From: Choricystis sp. odSpoLacu1
Lineage: Eukaryota > Chlorophyta > Trebouxiophyceae
Length of the DNA stretch: 64,000 nucleotides
Reading direction: 5' to 3'
NCBI GenBank assembly: GCA_958009055.1
Contig: OY253656.1
Location: 62,001 to 126,000, forward strand
Each line of letters begins with the position of its first letter. Position 1 is the stretch's first letter. The position numbers and the translations under genes were made by a program. This document shows positions 49,466-59,362 of this stretch, piece by piece. The notes beneath the pieces are model-generated. The model had not been told where the DNA came from and did not search any database. It saw only the letters and a program-made list of their open reading frames with translations.

Positions 49466-50422
49466 TCACTTGCTGGAGGCCAATGATTTCACCACCTCAT
49501 CCAGCAAGTCGGTCACCAGGACCAGCGCCTTGTCCTGCGGCATGACGGACGCGGGCGGGATGTGGAGGAACAGGGCGCGGCGTTCGGGCGCCGCGTCATC
49601 GTCGCCGCCCGCGGCCTCCCCTGCCGCGGCCGCCGCCTCCAGCGACAGCCAGTACGTCATGTTGCACAGGTACCGCCCCGCGTCTCCTGAGACTGTGAGC
49701 GTGTGGCCGCGCGCCGCGACGGAGGCTGCCAGCGCGCGCGCGGGCAGCTGTGTCATCAACCGCGCGCCGCGCGGAAATGCGCCACCCTCGGTGACGGCGC
49801 AATCCAACGTCACGCCGTCACAGTCGGCGCACCGGAAGCAGGCATCGTTGAAGGCGACGGCCTCGAGTTTGGCGGGGGCGCCAGGAGCGTCGGACGCGGA
49901 CTTTACGCCAATGTGCAGGACGATGAAGGGCACGCCCGCGGCCGCCGCTTTGGTTGCCGCACCTCCAGGCGCATCCAAGCCTGCCACATACTCCTTCACC
50001 CGGGCGGCGGACACGGGCAGCACGTCGCACGCGATGACGAGGGGGGCTAGGTGGGGGGCGTGGGTGGAAAGGTGGCCAGGCAACGCTGCCACGACACGCT
50101 CAGTCGGGTTGTCGGGCACCCCCTCAAACGGGCCAAACCCGGTGACCAGGATGTGGGCGGCGGCGGTGGTGGTGGTGGGGCGGGTGGTGGGGGGTGCGCG
50201 CAGTTTGGGCGCGGCTGGTGGCGGCGGGGTGGGCGTGGCGGCGACTGGCGGGGGGGGCGCTTTTTTAGGGGGCGCCTCCGTGCCGGAAACCTTGATCGTA
50301 GGCTTGGCAGAGGGCGGCGGCGCCGGCGCGGCGGACGGGGGCGGCGCCGGGGCGGGCGGGACGGCCGGCGCGGGCGGCGCGGGGTCGGCGCGGGCGTCTG
50401 CCTTGGATGCCGAGGCGCCCAT
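49466..50422 (-). CDS. pyroglutamyl-peptidase I-like cysteine peptidase with acylated N-terminal extension
   Basis: Removes N-terminal pyroglutamate (family C15), 318 residues in one exon. The core begins HILVTGFGPFEGVPDNPTER. The acid/oxyanion region is around FIVLHIGVKSA and EAVAFNDACFRCADCDG. The catalytic Cys is in GDAGRYLCNMTYWLSL, and the catalytic His in RALFLHIPPASVM. Typical enzymes have about 215 residues. Here a roughly 95-residue Pro/Ala-rich extension precedes the core and starts MGASASKADA, a consensus N-myristoylation site without extra Cys. Membrane tethering is therefore inferred. Frame intact despite a very GC-rich sequence. Divergent from the FMN split-barrel gene, 197 bp between starts. 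Confidence 0.88.
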   Translation of the reverse strand: MGASASKADARADPAPPAPAVPPAPAPPPSAAPAPPPSAKPTIKVSGTEAPPKKAPPPPVAATPTPPPPAAPKLRAPPTTRPTTTTAAAHILVTGFGPFEGVPDNPTERVVAALPGHLSTHAPHLAPLVIACDVLPVSAARVKEYVAGLDAPGGAATKAAAAGVPFIVLHIGVKSASDAPGAPAKLEAVAFNDACFRCADCDGVTLDCAVTEGGAFPRGARLMTQLPARALAASVAARGHTLTVSGDAGRYLCNMTYWLSLEAAAAAGEAAGGDDDAAPERRALFLHIPPASVMPQDKALVLVTDLLDEVVKSLASSK

Positions 50423-50619
50423 TGAGTGGAGTGTGTGGAGTGGGGGAAGAGGGGGACGCGAGCAGGTCGAGTTGGTGTCTGCTGTGTGCCGGGCGCCTGT
50501 GGTGAGTCGAGTTGGTGCGGGGAACGCGCGAGAGAGGAGGCCGGGCGGCGCGGGAGACCGTCGCCGCGATGTGTTGTTTCGACCGAAAAACGCACCCAAC
50601 AGACCGACACGACGTCGCC

Positions 50620-51540
50620 ATGCTTCGTCTGCTGCCCCTCCGCCCCGCCCGCGCCGCGGCAGCGACGCCACGACCGTTCCGTGCGCGTGGCGTACCACGC
50701 GCACCGCCGTCTCCCCCGCGCGTCCCCCCTCCCCCGCACGCCACACCGCCCGACGCCGACCCGCTCGCCGCCTTTGCCGCAGCCCAGCGCACCCTCCCGC
50801 GCCCGGCCCTGCCCGAAGTCGCGCGCACGCTGGCGGCACTGGCAGGCACAAGCGTTCTGTCCACGTTGTCCGTGACCGATGGCGCCCCCTCCGGCTCAGT
50901 CGTCCAAACCGCGGCCGACGCGCAAGGCGCCCCGCTCCTCGCCCTCTCCTCCCTCTCCTCCCACACCCGCGAACTGGCGGCCGACCCGCGCTGCTCCCTG
51001 ACCCTGCTGGCCCCCGGGTTTGCGTCCATGGCGGACGCCCGCGTCACGCTGGCCTGTGTGGCGACGAGGCTGGAGGGCGACGCTGCAGCCTCTGCCCGCA
51101 CCACCTTCCTCTCCACCCACGCCGACGCCTTCTGGGTGGATTTCGGCGACTTCTCGTGGTGGCGCCTGACTCCCTCCTCCGCCCGCGTCGTGGCCGGGTT
51201 TGGGCGGGCGGGCAGCGTGGATGGCGAGGCGTACACCACTGCCTCCCCAGACCCAGTCACCCCCTTCTCCCCCCCCGTCTGCGGCCACATGAACGCCGAC
51301 CACGCGGACGCGGTGGCGGCCATGGTGACCGCGTCGGCAGCGGGCACGGGCGTGCGCGTGGAGGCGGCGGCCATGGTCAGTGTGGATCGGTTGGGGTTCG
51401 ATTGTGACGCCGTGCTGGCGGGCTCCGGCGGGGGCGTCACCCGGGCGCGGGTCCCTTTCTCCGCGCCTGCCGACGATCGCAAAGCGTTGAAGGAGAGGCT
51501 GGTGGAGTTGACGCGCGCGGCCGCGGACAAGGCAGGGTGA
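50620..51540 (+). CDS. FMN-binding split-barrel protein with DUF2470 (HugZ / At3g21140-like)
   Basis: 306 residues from ATG 50620, chosen because MLRLLPLRPARAAAATPRPF is a plausible organelle presequence in a good context. An ATG at 50569 in frame is an alternative. Domain 1 is a pyridoxamine-phosphate-oxidase-like split barrel: LPEVARTLAALAGTSVLSTL, LLALSSLSSHTRELAADPR, ADAFWVDFGDFSWWRLTP and GFGRAGSVDG. Domain 2 is DUF2470: VCGHMNADHADAVAAMV, then VDRLGFDCDAVLAG and TRARVPFSAPADDRKALKE. Relatives are plastid proteins linked to tetrapyrrole/heme metabolism in plants and HugZ heme oxygenase in bacteria. The axial His used by HugZ is not assured, so activity is not claimed. Confidence 0.85.
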   Translation: MLRLLPLRPARAAAATPRPFRARGVPRAPPSPPRVPPPPHATPPDADPLAAFAAAQRTLPRPALPEVARTLAALAGTSVLSTLSVTDGAPSGSVVQTAADAQGAPLLALSSLSSHTRELAADPRCSLTLLAPGFASMADARVTLACVATRLEGDAAASARTTFLSTHADAFWVDFGDFSWWRLTPSSARVVAGFGRAGSVDGEAYTTASPDPVTPFSPPVCGHMNADHADAVAAMVTASAAGTGVRVEAAAMVSVDRLGFDCDAVLAGSGGGVTRARVPFSAPADDRKALKERLVELTRAAADKAG

Positions 51541-51607
51541 GAGAGAGAGAGGGTGTTTTCATTGTGTGTCATTTTTTTGTCGTTCACACACACTACTCTC
51601 TCTCTTT

Positions 51608-52119
51608 CTACTCGCTCTCCCCATCAAACCACGCCTCCGTCGCCGCTGCATCCACGTCGGCGACAGAGGCATCATGGTCGTCCAACTCTGAGTCTGCATC
51701 AATTTTAGCATAGTCCACCCCCACGTCCCGCCCCCCCCGGAAGAGGCGCACGACTTCCCTCACAAAAGCGGCCTCATCAGCGGTGCGGGTGGTGGTGGAT
51801 GGTGGGTTGGGCGCGTCTGCGGGTTGGTCGGCTGCGACGCGCTGTGCGGTTGCCGCGGCCGCGACGTCCGCTGCAGCGGCCGCCTTGGCCAGCGCGTCCG
51901 CCAAACCGCCCAGGCCAGCCCCTGGCTGAGGCGGTGCCGCTGACGCCCGCCCCCCCACAAACGCTTCGTACAGGGCGGGGTGGCGGGCGGCCGCGACGGC
52001 GACCTCAAAAAAACCGGCCGCCTCGGCGTCTGCCGCGGCAGCGCGGCGTCGGCGCAGCACGACGGCGCGCGGTGGGGGGGGGGCTTGCGGGTGGCGTCTT
52101 TGTCGTCGACGCCTGGCAT
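51608..52119 (-). CDS. CCDC97: CCDC97-family protein (spliceosome-associated)
   Basis: About 170 residues. From ATG 52119 (MPGVDDKDATRKPPP) the frame breaks at a G10/C10 run (52074-52083). It resumes as VVLRRRRAAAADAEAAGFFE and runs to the stop; two surplus bases or one missing base would reconcile it. Similarity to CCDC97: RR(Y/A)AA..GEYFS-like start, HPALYEAFVGG matching the APLLYEQYIG block, FVREVVRLFRGGRDVGVDYA matching the RFLDGKDGDFDYSTVD block, and an acidic C-terminus with AWFDGESE for the YFDEEE end. The human protein associates with SF3B/U2 snRNP-related splicing factors. The sequence is shorter than animal forms. Divergent from METTL17, 126 bp apart. Confidence 0.6.
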
Positions 52120-52245
52120 TCGGGCTCGTGCGCGTGCGCGACGGGGGCGGGGAGAGGCAAGACGGGTTGAATTGGTTTCGAGTCTCTGAACGAAAAACTA
52201 GCCGCCCACAATCTCTCCTCGAATTCCTGCTCCTCACCCACCACC

Positions 52246-53711
52246 ATGCTCGCTTCGTGCGGCTGGTGGCGCGCCACTGGCGTGTCAGCCATGCTGGCCC
52301 GACGCTGGATGCACGGAGCACCACACCAGCGCCGCACCCCACCCTCCCTCCACCCGCCCCCCCCTGTCCGCCTGCCGCCCGCCCTGGCGGCCGCCCTGGA
52401 GGCAGCCACCGCCGACTTCAGGCCGCGCCAATTGCGGGCCGCGGCGGCGGGGCTGCTGGCCGACCTGCGGTCGCGGTCGCGGTCGGTTGAGCGCGGTGGG
52501 GTGGCGGTGGTGGAGAGTGAGGACGACGACGACGACGGGCTGGAAGACTTGCTGGCTGATGACGATGGCGACGAAACAGACGGCACCACGCCCTGGCTGG
52601 ACGAACGGCGGCGAGCGCCGCCTGCCGCGCCGCCGCGCCGCGCAGCGCGCCCCCCCCCCTCCCTACACCTCCCCCGCCGCCGCCGCCGCCTACGCCGCCA
52701 TCCGGTCGCCCGCCACGTATGCCGCCACGCTGCACGCTCTGACCGCGGTGCGGGCGGCGGCGCCCGGGTTCTCCCCCGCCAGTGTGCTGGATTTCGGGGC
52801 GGGCGCGGCGGCCGCGACCGCGGCAGCAGTTGCTGTGTTCGGCACTTCGCTCACCTCCGTCACCGCAGTCGAACGCAGTGACGCCATGGCCCGCGTGGGA
52901 GCGGCGGTCGTGGACGCGTGGCGCCAGGGCGTGAACAATGGTGAGAGTGAGACGTCCCCCCCTCCCCCACCACCCCTGCGCTGGTGCCGCCGCCTGCCCC
53001 CCCCCCGGCGTCGGCGTGACCTACGACCTGGTGCTGGCTGCGTACTCTGTGGGTGAGAGTGACGGCGGTGTGGACGGCGCGCGAGACACCATTCGGTCGC
53101 TGTGGCGCCACGTCGCGCCGCGCGGTCTCCTTGTTGTGGTTGAGCCAGCCACTCCCACCGGTGGCGCCGTCGTGGCGGCGACACGCACGCTCACCCTAGC
53201 CTCCCGAGCCCCGGCCCACGTGGTGGCACCCTGCATGCAGGATGGTGGGTGCCCGCTGCCGCACGGGCGTGTGTGCCGCGCGGGGCAGCGTTCCCTGCGC
53301 CCCCGCCTGGCGGCCGCCGTGACGCCGGGGCCGGGGCGGGGGCCGCCGCCGCACCAGGATGAAAGGTTTAGTTATGTGGCTGTGTGCAAGGCGGAGCGGG
53401 AGGCGGGGGGAGAGAAGGGTGGTGGCACTCCGCGCTCCCGCCTTGTCGGCCCACCGCGGCGGCGCGCGCGGCACGTGCTGCTGGCCACCTGCACGGCCGA
53501 CGGCGAGCTGGCCACGGTGACGGTGACCAAGGGTGGGGGCGGGGGCGGGCTTTACCGGGCGGCGCGCAAGGCGGGGTGGGGGAGTGTGTGGCCACCGCAG
53601 GAGGGTGAAGCAGGGGCGTCGTCGCCGTCTGATCACTCTGACACGGACGAGCCCGAGTCGAGTGTTGGCACCAGCAGCAGCAGCGACAGCGACAGCAGTA
53701 GTGAGGGCTAG
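52246..53711 (+). CDS. METTL17: METTL17/Rsm22 mitochondrial ribosome assembly factor (two frame breaks)
   Basis: Methyltransferase-like protein needed for mitochondrial small-subunit assembly, about 487 residues after correction. The N-terminus MLASCGWWRATGVSAMLARR is a mitochondrial-type presequence. Segment 2: YTSPAAAAAYAAIRSPATYA, the Rsm22 start, then SVLDFGAGAAAATAAAVAVF, the SAM-binding GxGxG-like loop. Segment 3: YDLVLAAYSVGESDGG, LWRHVAPRGLLVVVEPATPT, VAPCMQDGGCPLPHGRVC (cysteines of the proposed Fe-S site) and DERFSYVAVCKAE. The three segments lie in three frames, changing at C10 runs 52650-52659 and 52997-53006; one surplus C at each restores a single ORF. The tail is Ser/Asp-rich. 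Confidence 0.82.
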
Positions 53712-53722
53712 CGTGAATAGTG

Positions 53723-53727
53723 TTACA
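53723..53727 (-). promoter_or_regulatory. putative UGUAA polyadenylation signal for the MUL1-like gene
   Basis: TTACA on the plus strand (TGTAA on the gene strand) lies 21 bp after the stop of the RING-ligase gene. This fits the chlorophyte signal, but the evidence is a single pentamer. Confidence 0.35.
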
Positions 53728-53748
53728 AATCAAAGAGCAGGCAAACAG

Positions 53749-54783
53749 TCAAGGCAAATAAAGGCGCATCACTCTCCCCCGCGCGCGGCACACGACGCAA
53801 CTCTTGGCTGCGACAGCACACGCGCGGCACGCGACCGCGTGGCCGCACGGGTACGCTGCATCCACGGGCGCGGTGAAGCAGACGACGCACGCCACGTCGC
53901 GCGTGGTGGTTGCTGTGTGATCCTCGCCACCACCCGCCGAGGTCGCCGCGTCGCGCGCGGCGCGCGCTTTGGCCAGGCGGCGAGCCGCGCGCCGCCGGCG
54001 CAGGGCGCGCGCGACGCCCGCCACCGCGCGCGCGGTCAGCAGGGCGCCTCCCACGACCGCCAGGCCGTGTGCGGCCAGGGCGGTGCGCGCGGCTGCGGCT
54101 GCGGCGGCGGCCACCACGCCCGCGGGCGTCGCGTCGGTTACCCAGTAGGTGCCCCCTCCGGGAGGCGGCGTCAATGCGACAACCCGGCCATCACCACCGG
54201 TGATGCCGCCCGGCAGGCGGGGCGCTGCGCCCGCGGGGACGCGGTCCAGGACGCCGACAACGGTCAGGCGGGTGCCGACGGGGAGGCCGCGCTCGGTGGT
54301 GACGCGGCCGAGGGCGCGCAGGCTAAAGAGGGCGTCGAGAGCGCGGCGCCCGGGGCGCGGGTCGGGGGCGGCGACCGCGGCCGTGGTGAGCAGGGGCAGG
54401 CCGACGGCGCGGCGTGCCCCTGTCACCGGGATCCGCACGCCGCTGTTGTCGTCCAGTCCCCAATCACATTCTCGAACCATGGAGCGGGTCGCGGTCGGCG
54501 GCGCCAGAGAGGGAGGAGCAACGTGCAACGCGTCGGTGGTGGCCAGCAACACACACGGCGGCCCGTCGGCCAGTGTTCCCGCCACCCCTCCATCCGGCGC
54601 GTACGCGGTACCGGCGACTGAGACCAGGGCCGGCAACTGGAGCGATTTGGCGTCGGACAGGCGGGATAGTTGGACGGCCGTTGCTAGGCGGTCGGCTTCG
54701 GTGCGTGCGGGGCGCGCCGCGAGGGCGTGGGTGGCGGCCGCAGCTGCCAGGGACACGACACCTGTCGCGGTGGCGGGGTACAT
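53749..54783 (-). CDS. membrane-anchored RING E3 ligase, MUL1/SPL type
   Basis: 344 residues, single exon. The N-terminal hydrophobic segment TGVVSLAAAAATHALAA is the first anchor. The BAM/GIDE domain follows, with LPALVSVAGTAYAPDGGVAG, RECDWGLDDNSGVRIPVTGA and a GRVTTERGLPVGTRLTVVGV block. A second membrane segment lies around GVVAAAAAAARTALAAHGLA. The C-terminal RING is VACVVCFTAPVDAAYPCGHA...ACRACAV...CVVCRARG, i.e. C-x2-C...C-x-H-x3-C-x2-C...C-x2-C. Known: MUL1 sits in the mitochondrial outer membrane, and SPL proteins in the plastid outer envelope where they ubiquitinate import receptors. Which organelle applies here is not decided by sequence. Confidence 0.9.
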   Translation of the reverse strand: MYPATATGVVSLAAAAATHALAARPARTEADRLATAVQLSRLSDAKSLQLPALVSVAGTAYAPDGGVAGTLADGPPCVLLATTDALHVAPPSLAPPTATRSMVRECDWGLDDNSGVRIPVTGARRAVGLPLLTTAAVAAPDPRPGRRALDALFSLRALGRVTTERGLPVGTRLTVVGVLDRVPAGAAPRLPGGITGGDGRVVALTPPPGGGTYWVTDATPAGVVAAAAAAAARTALAAHGLAVVGGALLTARAVAGVARALRRRRAARRLAKARAARDAATSAGGGEDHTATTTRDVACVVCFTAPVDAAYPCGHAVACRACAVAAKSCVVCRARGRVMRLYLP

Positions 54784-54976
54784 TGTGTGTGTGTTGTGGG
54801 TGGAGAGAGAGAGAGTGTGTGTCGGAGGGACACAGGGGCGAGGGCGGGACGGGCACTGCGCGCCCCGCATGCTCGCGTTCACAGCGGTGCGTTCTGCGTT
54901 GGTGCACGGCCGCCGGGCATCTCTCGACGCTTTTCGCGGTGTGCAACCACACTTGAGAAGAGGCCTCTTCTCCATA

Positions 54977-56311
54977 CTACACCTTGCCCCACTCCCCCAA
55001 AAACGAACGCACATCCTTGACAAACTCGCTCGGCGCCTCCAGCGCCAAAAAGTGCCCCCCCGCCTCCAGCCGCGTCCACCGCACCACGTTGTTGCGGGCT
55101 GCCACCCACGTGCGCGGCGGGCGGAACAACTCGCGCGGCGCGATCAGGGCGGCTGTGGGGACGGGGCAGTAGGCGCCGGCCAGGACGGCGGCCACGTCGC
55201 TTGATGAGGTGGTCGCCTCCTTGTAGAGGCGGACAGAGGACGAGATCGGGGGCGGCGCGCCGTCGCCGCGCCCAAACCAGTACAGGCTCGCGTTGGCCAG
55301 CAGCTCGTCCCGCCCAAACACGCCCTCGACAGCGGCGCCGGGTGGCGCGCCGGGCGGCAGGGCCGCCTCCACCGCGCGCCGGTCTGACCACGCATAAAAC
55401 TTTTCGACGACCCACGCCAGCGTGCCGGCGGGGGAGTCTGAGAGGCCAAACGCGAGGGTGCGGGGGCGCGTCGACTGAATCTTGAAGTAGCCAGACTCGT
55501 GTTTGTCATAGGCTGCGCCCGCTGCCAGCCCCTCTAGTTCGTCAGGGGTTAGAACGGGGGCCGCCACCCAGGGCGGCGCGCCAAAGCGGTGGACTGCCAC
55601 TCCAGCCGCCGCTTGCAGCAGGGTGAGGGGGGAGGCGAGGGCGGGCGCGCCGAGTGGCAGGTTTGTGTGGAATGCGACGACGCCGCCTGATGAGGGCGAC
55701 GACGCGCCGTGGCGGCGGGCGAGCGCGGCGCCGATGATGCCGCCCCAGTCGCCACCCTGCACGCAGTAGCGTGAGTATCCAAGGTGATCGATCATCAGGC
55801 TGTGCAACACGTCGGCTATGGTGGCCATCCCCCACCCAGGCACGCTCGGCGCAGACGACAGCCCGTACCCAGGCAACGAGGGCACGATGACGTGAAAGGA
55901 TTGGGGGGTGGGTGCCGTGTCGTCGTCGCCGTGTGGCGGGGCGGTCAAAGGCGCGATCACGTTTAAAAACTCGATGAATGACCCCGGCCACCCGTGCAGC
56001 AGCAGCAATGGAATGACATTCGGTGCACTCGACTTGACGTGCACAAAGTGGAGGTCCACCGACCCCAGGTCAGCAGAGGGGGGCGCCACGCGGCACGTGT
56101 AGTTGGGGAGGGCGTTGACACGAGCCTCAAACTTTCGCCAGTCAAATTCGTTTGCCCAGGCCTCGGCCAGCTCCCGCGCATAGGCAACAGGCATCCCATC
56201 GCTCCAGGTAGCGTCGTCCACGGTGGAGGGCCACCGGGTGGACGCCAGGCGGGTTTTTAAGTCTGTCAGAGCGGCGTCCGACACGTGCAGCGTGAAGGGG
56301 GTGGGCGGCAT
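54977..56311 (-). CDS. epoxide hydrolase, microsomal-type alpha/beta hydrolase
   Basis: Hydrolyses epoxides to diols, 444 residues. The N-terminal EHN region is FTLHVSDAALTDLKTRLAST, then WSDGMPVAYARELAEAWAN and FDWRKFEARVNALPNY. The oxyanion-hole motif is HGWPGSFIEFLNVI. The nucleophile is Asp in YCVQGGDWGGIIGAALA. The catalytic His is in GGHFLALEAPSEFVKDVR, and SYW-type tyrosines lie in ASLYWFGRG. Unlike mammalian EPHX1 there is no N-terminal membrane anchor, so a soluble form is inferred. Frame intact in a single exon. Divergent from the acyl-CoA oxidase, 216 bp between starts. A xenobiotic or lipid-epoxide role is possible, but no partner gene nearby indicates one. Confidence 0.93.
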   Translation of the reverse strand: MPPTPFTLHVSDAALTDLKTRLASTRWPSTVDDATWSDGMPVAYARELAEAWANEFDWRKFEARVNALPNYTCRVAPPSADLGSVDLHFVHVKSSAPNVIPLLLLHGWPGSFIEFLNVIAPLTAPPHGDDDTAPTPQSFHVIVPSLPGYGLSSAPSVPGWGMATIADVLHSLMIDHLGYSRYCVQGGDWGGIIGAALARRHGASSPSSGGVVAFHTNLPLGAPALASPLTLLQAAAGVAVHRFGAPPWVAAPVLTPDELEGLAAGAAYDKHESGYFKIQSTRPRTLAFGLSDSPAGTLAWVVEKFYAWSDRRAVEAALPPGAPPGAAVEGVFGRDELLANASLYWFGRGDGAPPPISSSVRLYKEATTSSSDVAAVLAGAYCPVPTAALIAPRELFRPPRTWVAARNNVVRWTRLEAGGHFLALEAPSEFVKDVRSFLGEWGKV

Positions 56312-56527
56312 TGGTGTGCGCTGCGGCGGTGGTGGCCGGCGTGTGTGTGTGTGCTTCTAGTGTGGTCTCTGGGAGGCGTGTCACCTAGTGCTTGCTTGGG
56401 GCGTGGCGAGACGGGGGCAGAAAGAGAGGGATGTGTGGGTCTGCATGCCTTTTCTCACTCTGTTGTTCCTTTTTTCTTCCCCTCCGCACACACGCCCGCG
56501 CGCGCCCGCACACACACACAGCAGACC

Positions 56528-59091
56528 ATGGCGGACCGCCGCCTGGCCGTCATCACGGGCCACATCAACGGCGGCGGCGGCAACCGCCGCGCGCCGCCCC
56601 CGTTTTGCCCACGGGAGCTCAACAAAGCGTTGCTGGTGCCGCACGGCCACTACGAAGTGCGGCAACAGATTCTGGAGTTTCTGAAGGTGGGTGTGGTGTG
56701 TGGTGTGGTGGTGGCGGGCGACGCGCGAGGCCGCATAGCGTCGCTGCCCGTTGCCATTGGTGTCGCCCTTTTTTCCTTGCGCACGCGCTTGCCCCCCCGC
56801 GCCCACGCTTCCTGCCGCCCCCTTTTCGCCGGGCGGGGTGTCGGGTGACGTAGAATCAGTGCCTGAGGCAGACAGGGAGGCAGGCGGGTGGGAGGAGCGC
56901 GTGTGGCGGGCACAAAAGAAAAGAGAGGCGGCCGCGCGGAGGCCGCGTCGCCGCGCGCCGCGTCAGCCCTCCTCTCTCACACGCCACCCTCTCCCCACTC
57001 CCCACCACAGGACCCACTCTTCGCCCCCGTCTACGACCAGTCCCTGGCCGACTTCCGGGACCTCACCCTGCGCCGCCTGGTGGCGTACGTGCGTGCCAAA
57101 AACGACAAGTCTTTTTTTTCTGTGCGCGACTATGTCGCCGACCCCTGCCGCTTCATGGCGGGGCTGGAGACGCTGGCCATGGCGGACTACAGTTTGTGCA
57201 TCAAGGTGAGTTTGTGTGTGGGGGAAGCGTGTGTTTGAAAGGAGAAAGAGACACACCCATTCTCACCCCCCACAACCCACCCCACCCCACCCACACAGGC
57301 CGGCGTCCACTTCACCCTGTGCGGCGGCACCATCGCCAAGCTGGGCACCGACCGGCACGCGCCGTATTTGGATGCGATCGATGATTTGAGCCTGCCAGGA
57401 TGTTTTGCCATGACGGAGTTGGCGTGGGGGTCGAATGTCGCAGGCATTGAAACCACCGCCACGTACGACCCCGCCACCCGCGAGTTTGTCATCCACACCC
57501 CCACCAACTCGGCCTCCAAGTTTTGGATTGGAGGGGCGGGGCAGCATGGGAAAGTGTCGACCGTGTTTGCTCAACTCACGGTGGGAGGCGTGTACCGGGG
57601 CCCCCACGTGTTTGTGGTGCGCCTGCGGGATGACAGGGGGGCGCTGATGCCGGGTGTGCGCATCAAGGACCTGGACGCCAAGGTGAGGGAGAGAAAGGGT
57701 TTTGTGTGTGTGGGTTGGTTGCGTGCATTTTTTTCTTTCACTGATCAACCCCACACACACTCACCAAAACGAATCCCCACACCCCTCCTCCTACCAATCC
57801 AGATGGGGCTCAACGGCGTCGACAACGGCCAGATCTGGTTTGACCGCGTGCGCGTCCCCCGCACCGCCCTGCTCAACCGTTATGCTGACGTGTCTGAAGC
57901 CGGGGAGTACTCCTCCCCCATCCCCACCGTCAGCGCGCGCTTTGGTAAGAGAGAGGAGAACAGGGAGAGAGAGAGAGGGAGGGAGGCTTGATTTCTGTGT
58001 GTGGGGCGTCCTTTTTTATTCACCTCCCTCACCCCCACCCTCCCCACCTAGGCACCATGATCGGCGGCCTCACCGCGGGCCGCGTCCTCATCGCCATGGG
58101 CGCCGTCAACGGGGCCGCCCTGGCGGTGTCGGTGGCGCTGCGTTTTTCGGCGGATCGGCCCCAGTTTGCGTCGGCCGCCGACCCCAACGGGCCCCCCGTC
58201 CCGATCCTCTCTTATGTGACCCACCAGCGTCGCCTCGTGCCCGCCCTGGCGTCCACGCTGGCCTACCACGCGGCCGTGGGCAAACTGAAACAGTTGTACG
58301 CGAAGCCGGGGGCGTCGCCGAAAGAGGTGCACATTTTATCCTCCTGTGTCAAGGCGGGCGCGACGTGGGCGCGCCGCGACGCTCAGACCGCCGCCCGCGA
58401 AGCTTGCGGCGGCATGGGCTTCCTGTCCGCCAACCGGATTGGTCCCTACAAAAACGATCAAGACGTGGACGTCACGTTTGAGGGGGACAACACGGTGCTG
58501 ATGCAGCAGATCGCCAAGACACTGGTCGGCGACGCGACGCGGGGGGGCAAGGCAGCCCCCGCGCCTGCGCCGCCTCCGCCTCCGCCTGGCGACTTTACAG
58601 ACCCCACCTACCTGCTGACTGTGGCCCGCTTCCGGGAGGCGTGCCTGGTGGCCAAGCTGGCCGGGGCGACGGTGACCACCGCGACGGCCGCCGGCGGTGG
58701 CGCCAAAGGCGCTTCCGCTGCCGCCGCCGCCTACGATGCCGGCATGGACATCGCGGTCGACATCGGGTGCGCCCGCGCCGACATCGAGTCGATTTCGTCG
58801 CTGATGGCGGCGGCGGATGCTGCCCCGCCCGCGGCGCGCCGCCACATGAAGCTGGCCGCCGCCGCCCACGCCGCCGCCCGCACCGAAGCGTCCGCCGCCT
58901 TCCACCTGGCCGCCGGCTCCCTGCGCGGCGCGGCGGGGGCGGAGGCGTTGCGGACCGCTGCCAACAGCATCTATGCGGAATTGTGTGTCAACGGTGGCGC
59001 CCCCGCGCTCGCGCTGGCCGATGCGCTCGGCGTCCCCGACCACCTGCTGGCCGCGCCCGCCGCGTTTGACTGGAGGGCGATCGGGGCGTGA
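56528..59091 (+). CDS. ACX3: peroxisomal acyl-CoA oxidase, ACX3-like
   Basis: First step of beta-oxidation: FAD-dependent acyl-CoA to enoyl-CoA with H2O2. Exons are 56528-56686, 57011-57205, 57299-57682, 57803-57944 and 58052-59091 (639 residues). The N-terminus carries RLAVITGHI, a PTS2-like R-L-x5-H-I signal; plant ACX3 uses a similar R-A-x5-H-I. No C-terminal SKL is present. Motifs: CFAMTELAWGSNVAGIETTA (FAD/acyl-CoA binding), NSASKFWIGGAGQHGKVSTV, MGLNGVDNGQIWFDRVRVPR and THQRRLVPALASTLA. The catalytic-base region is EACGGMGFLSANRIG with VDVTFEGDNTVLMQQIAK. All five exons splice in phase without frame breaks. Confidence 0.95.
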
Positions 59092-59362
59092 GAGAGGGAT
59101 GTTGAGGGGAGTGTGTGTTGGAGTTTTTGCTTGCTTGTGTGTTTTCTTTTTGCGGCCCCACACGGGCCGACGAAGTTTTTCTTACGCTTCCCCCCACCAC
59201 TTTTTTGCGCGCCCCTGCGCCCACTCGTATTCAAAAATTTGCCGTGTTTTTTGTGGCGTGGTTCACGCACACACACAACTTTTTCTGTTAGGTTTTTTTG
59301 ATCGAAAAACACGCGCGTTGTCAAGCCACTCCTCGCATCTGTTTCGCGTTGTCTCTCTCAAT

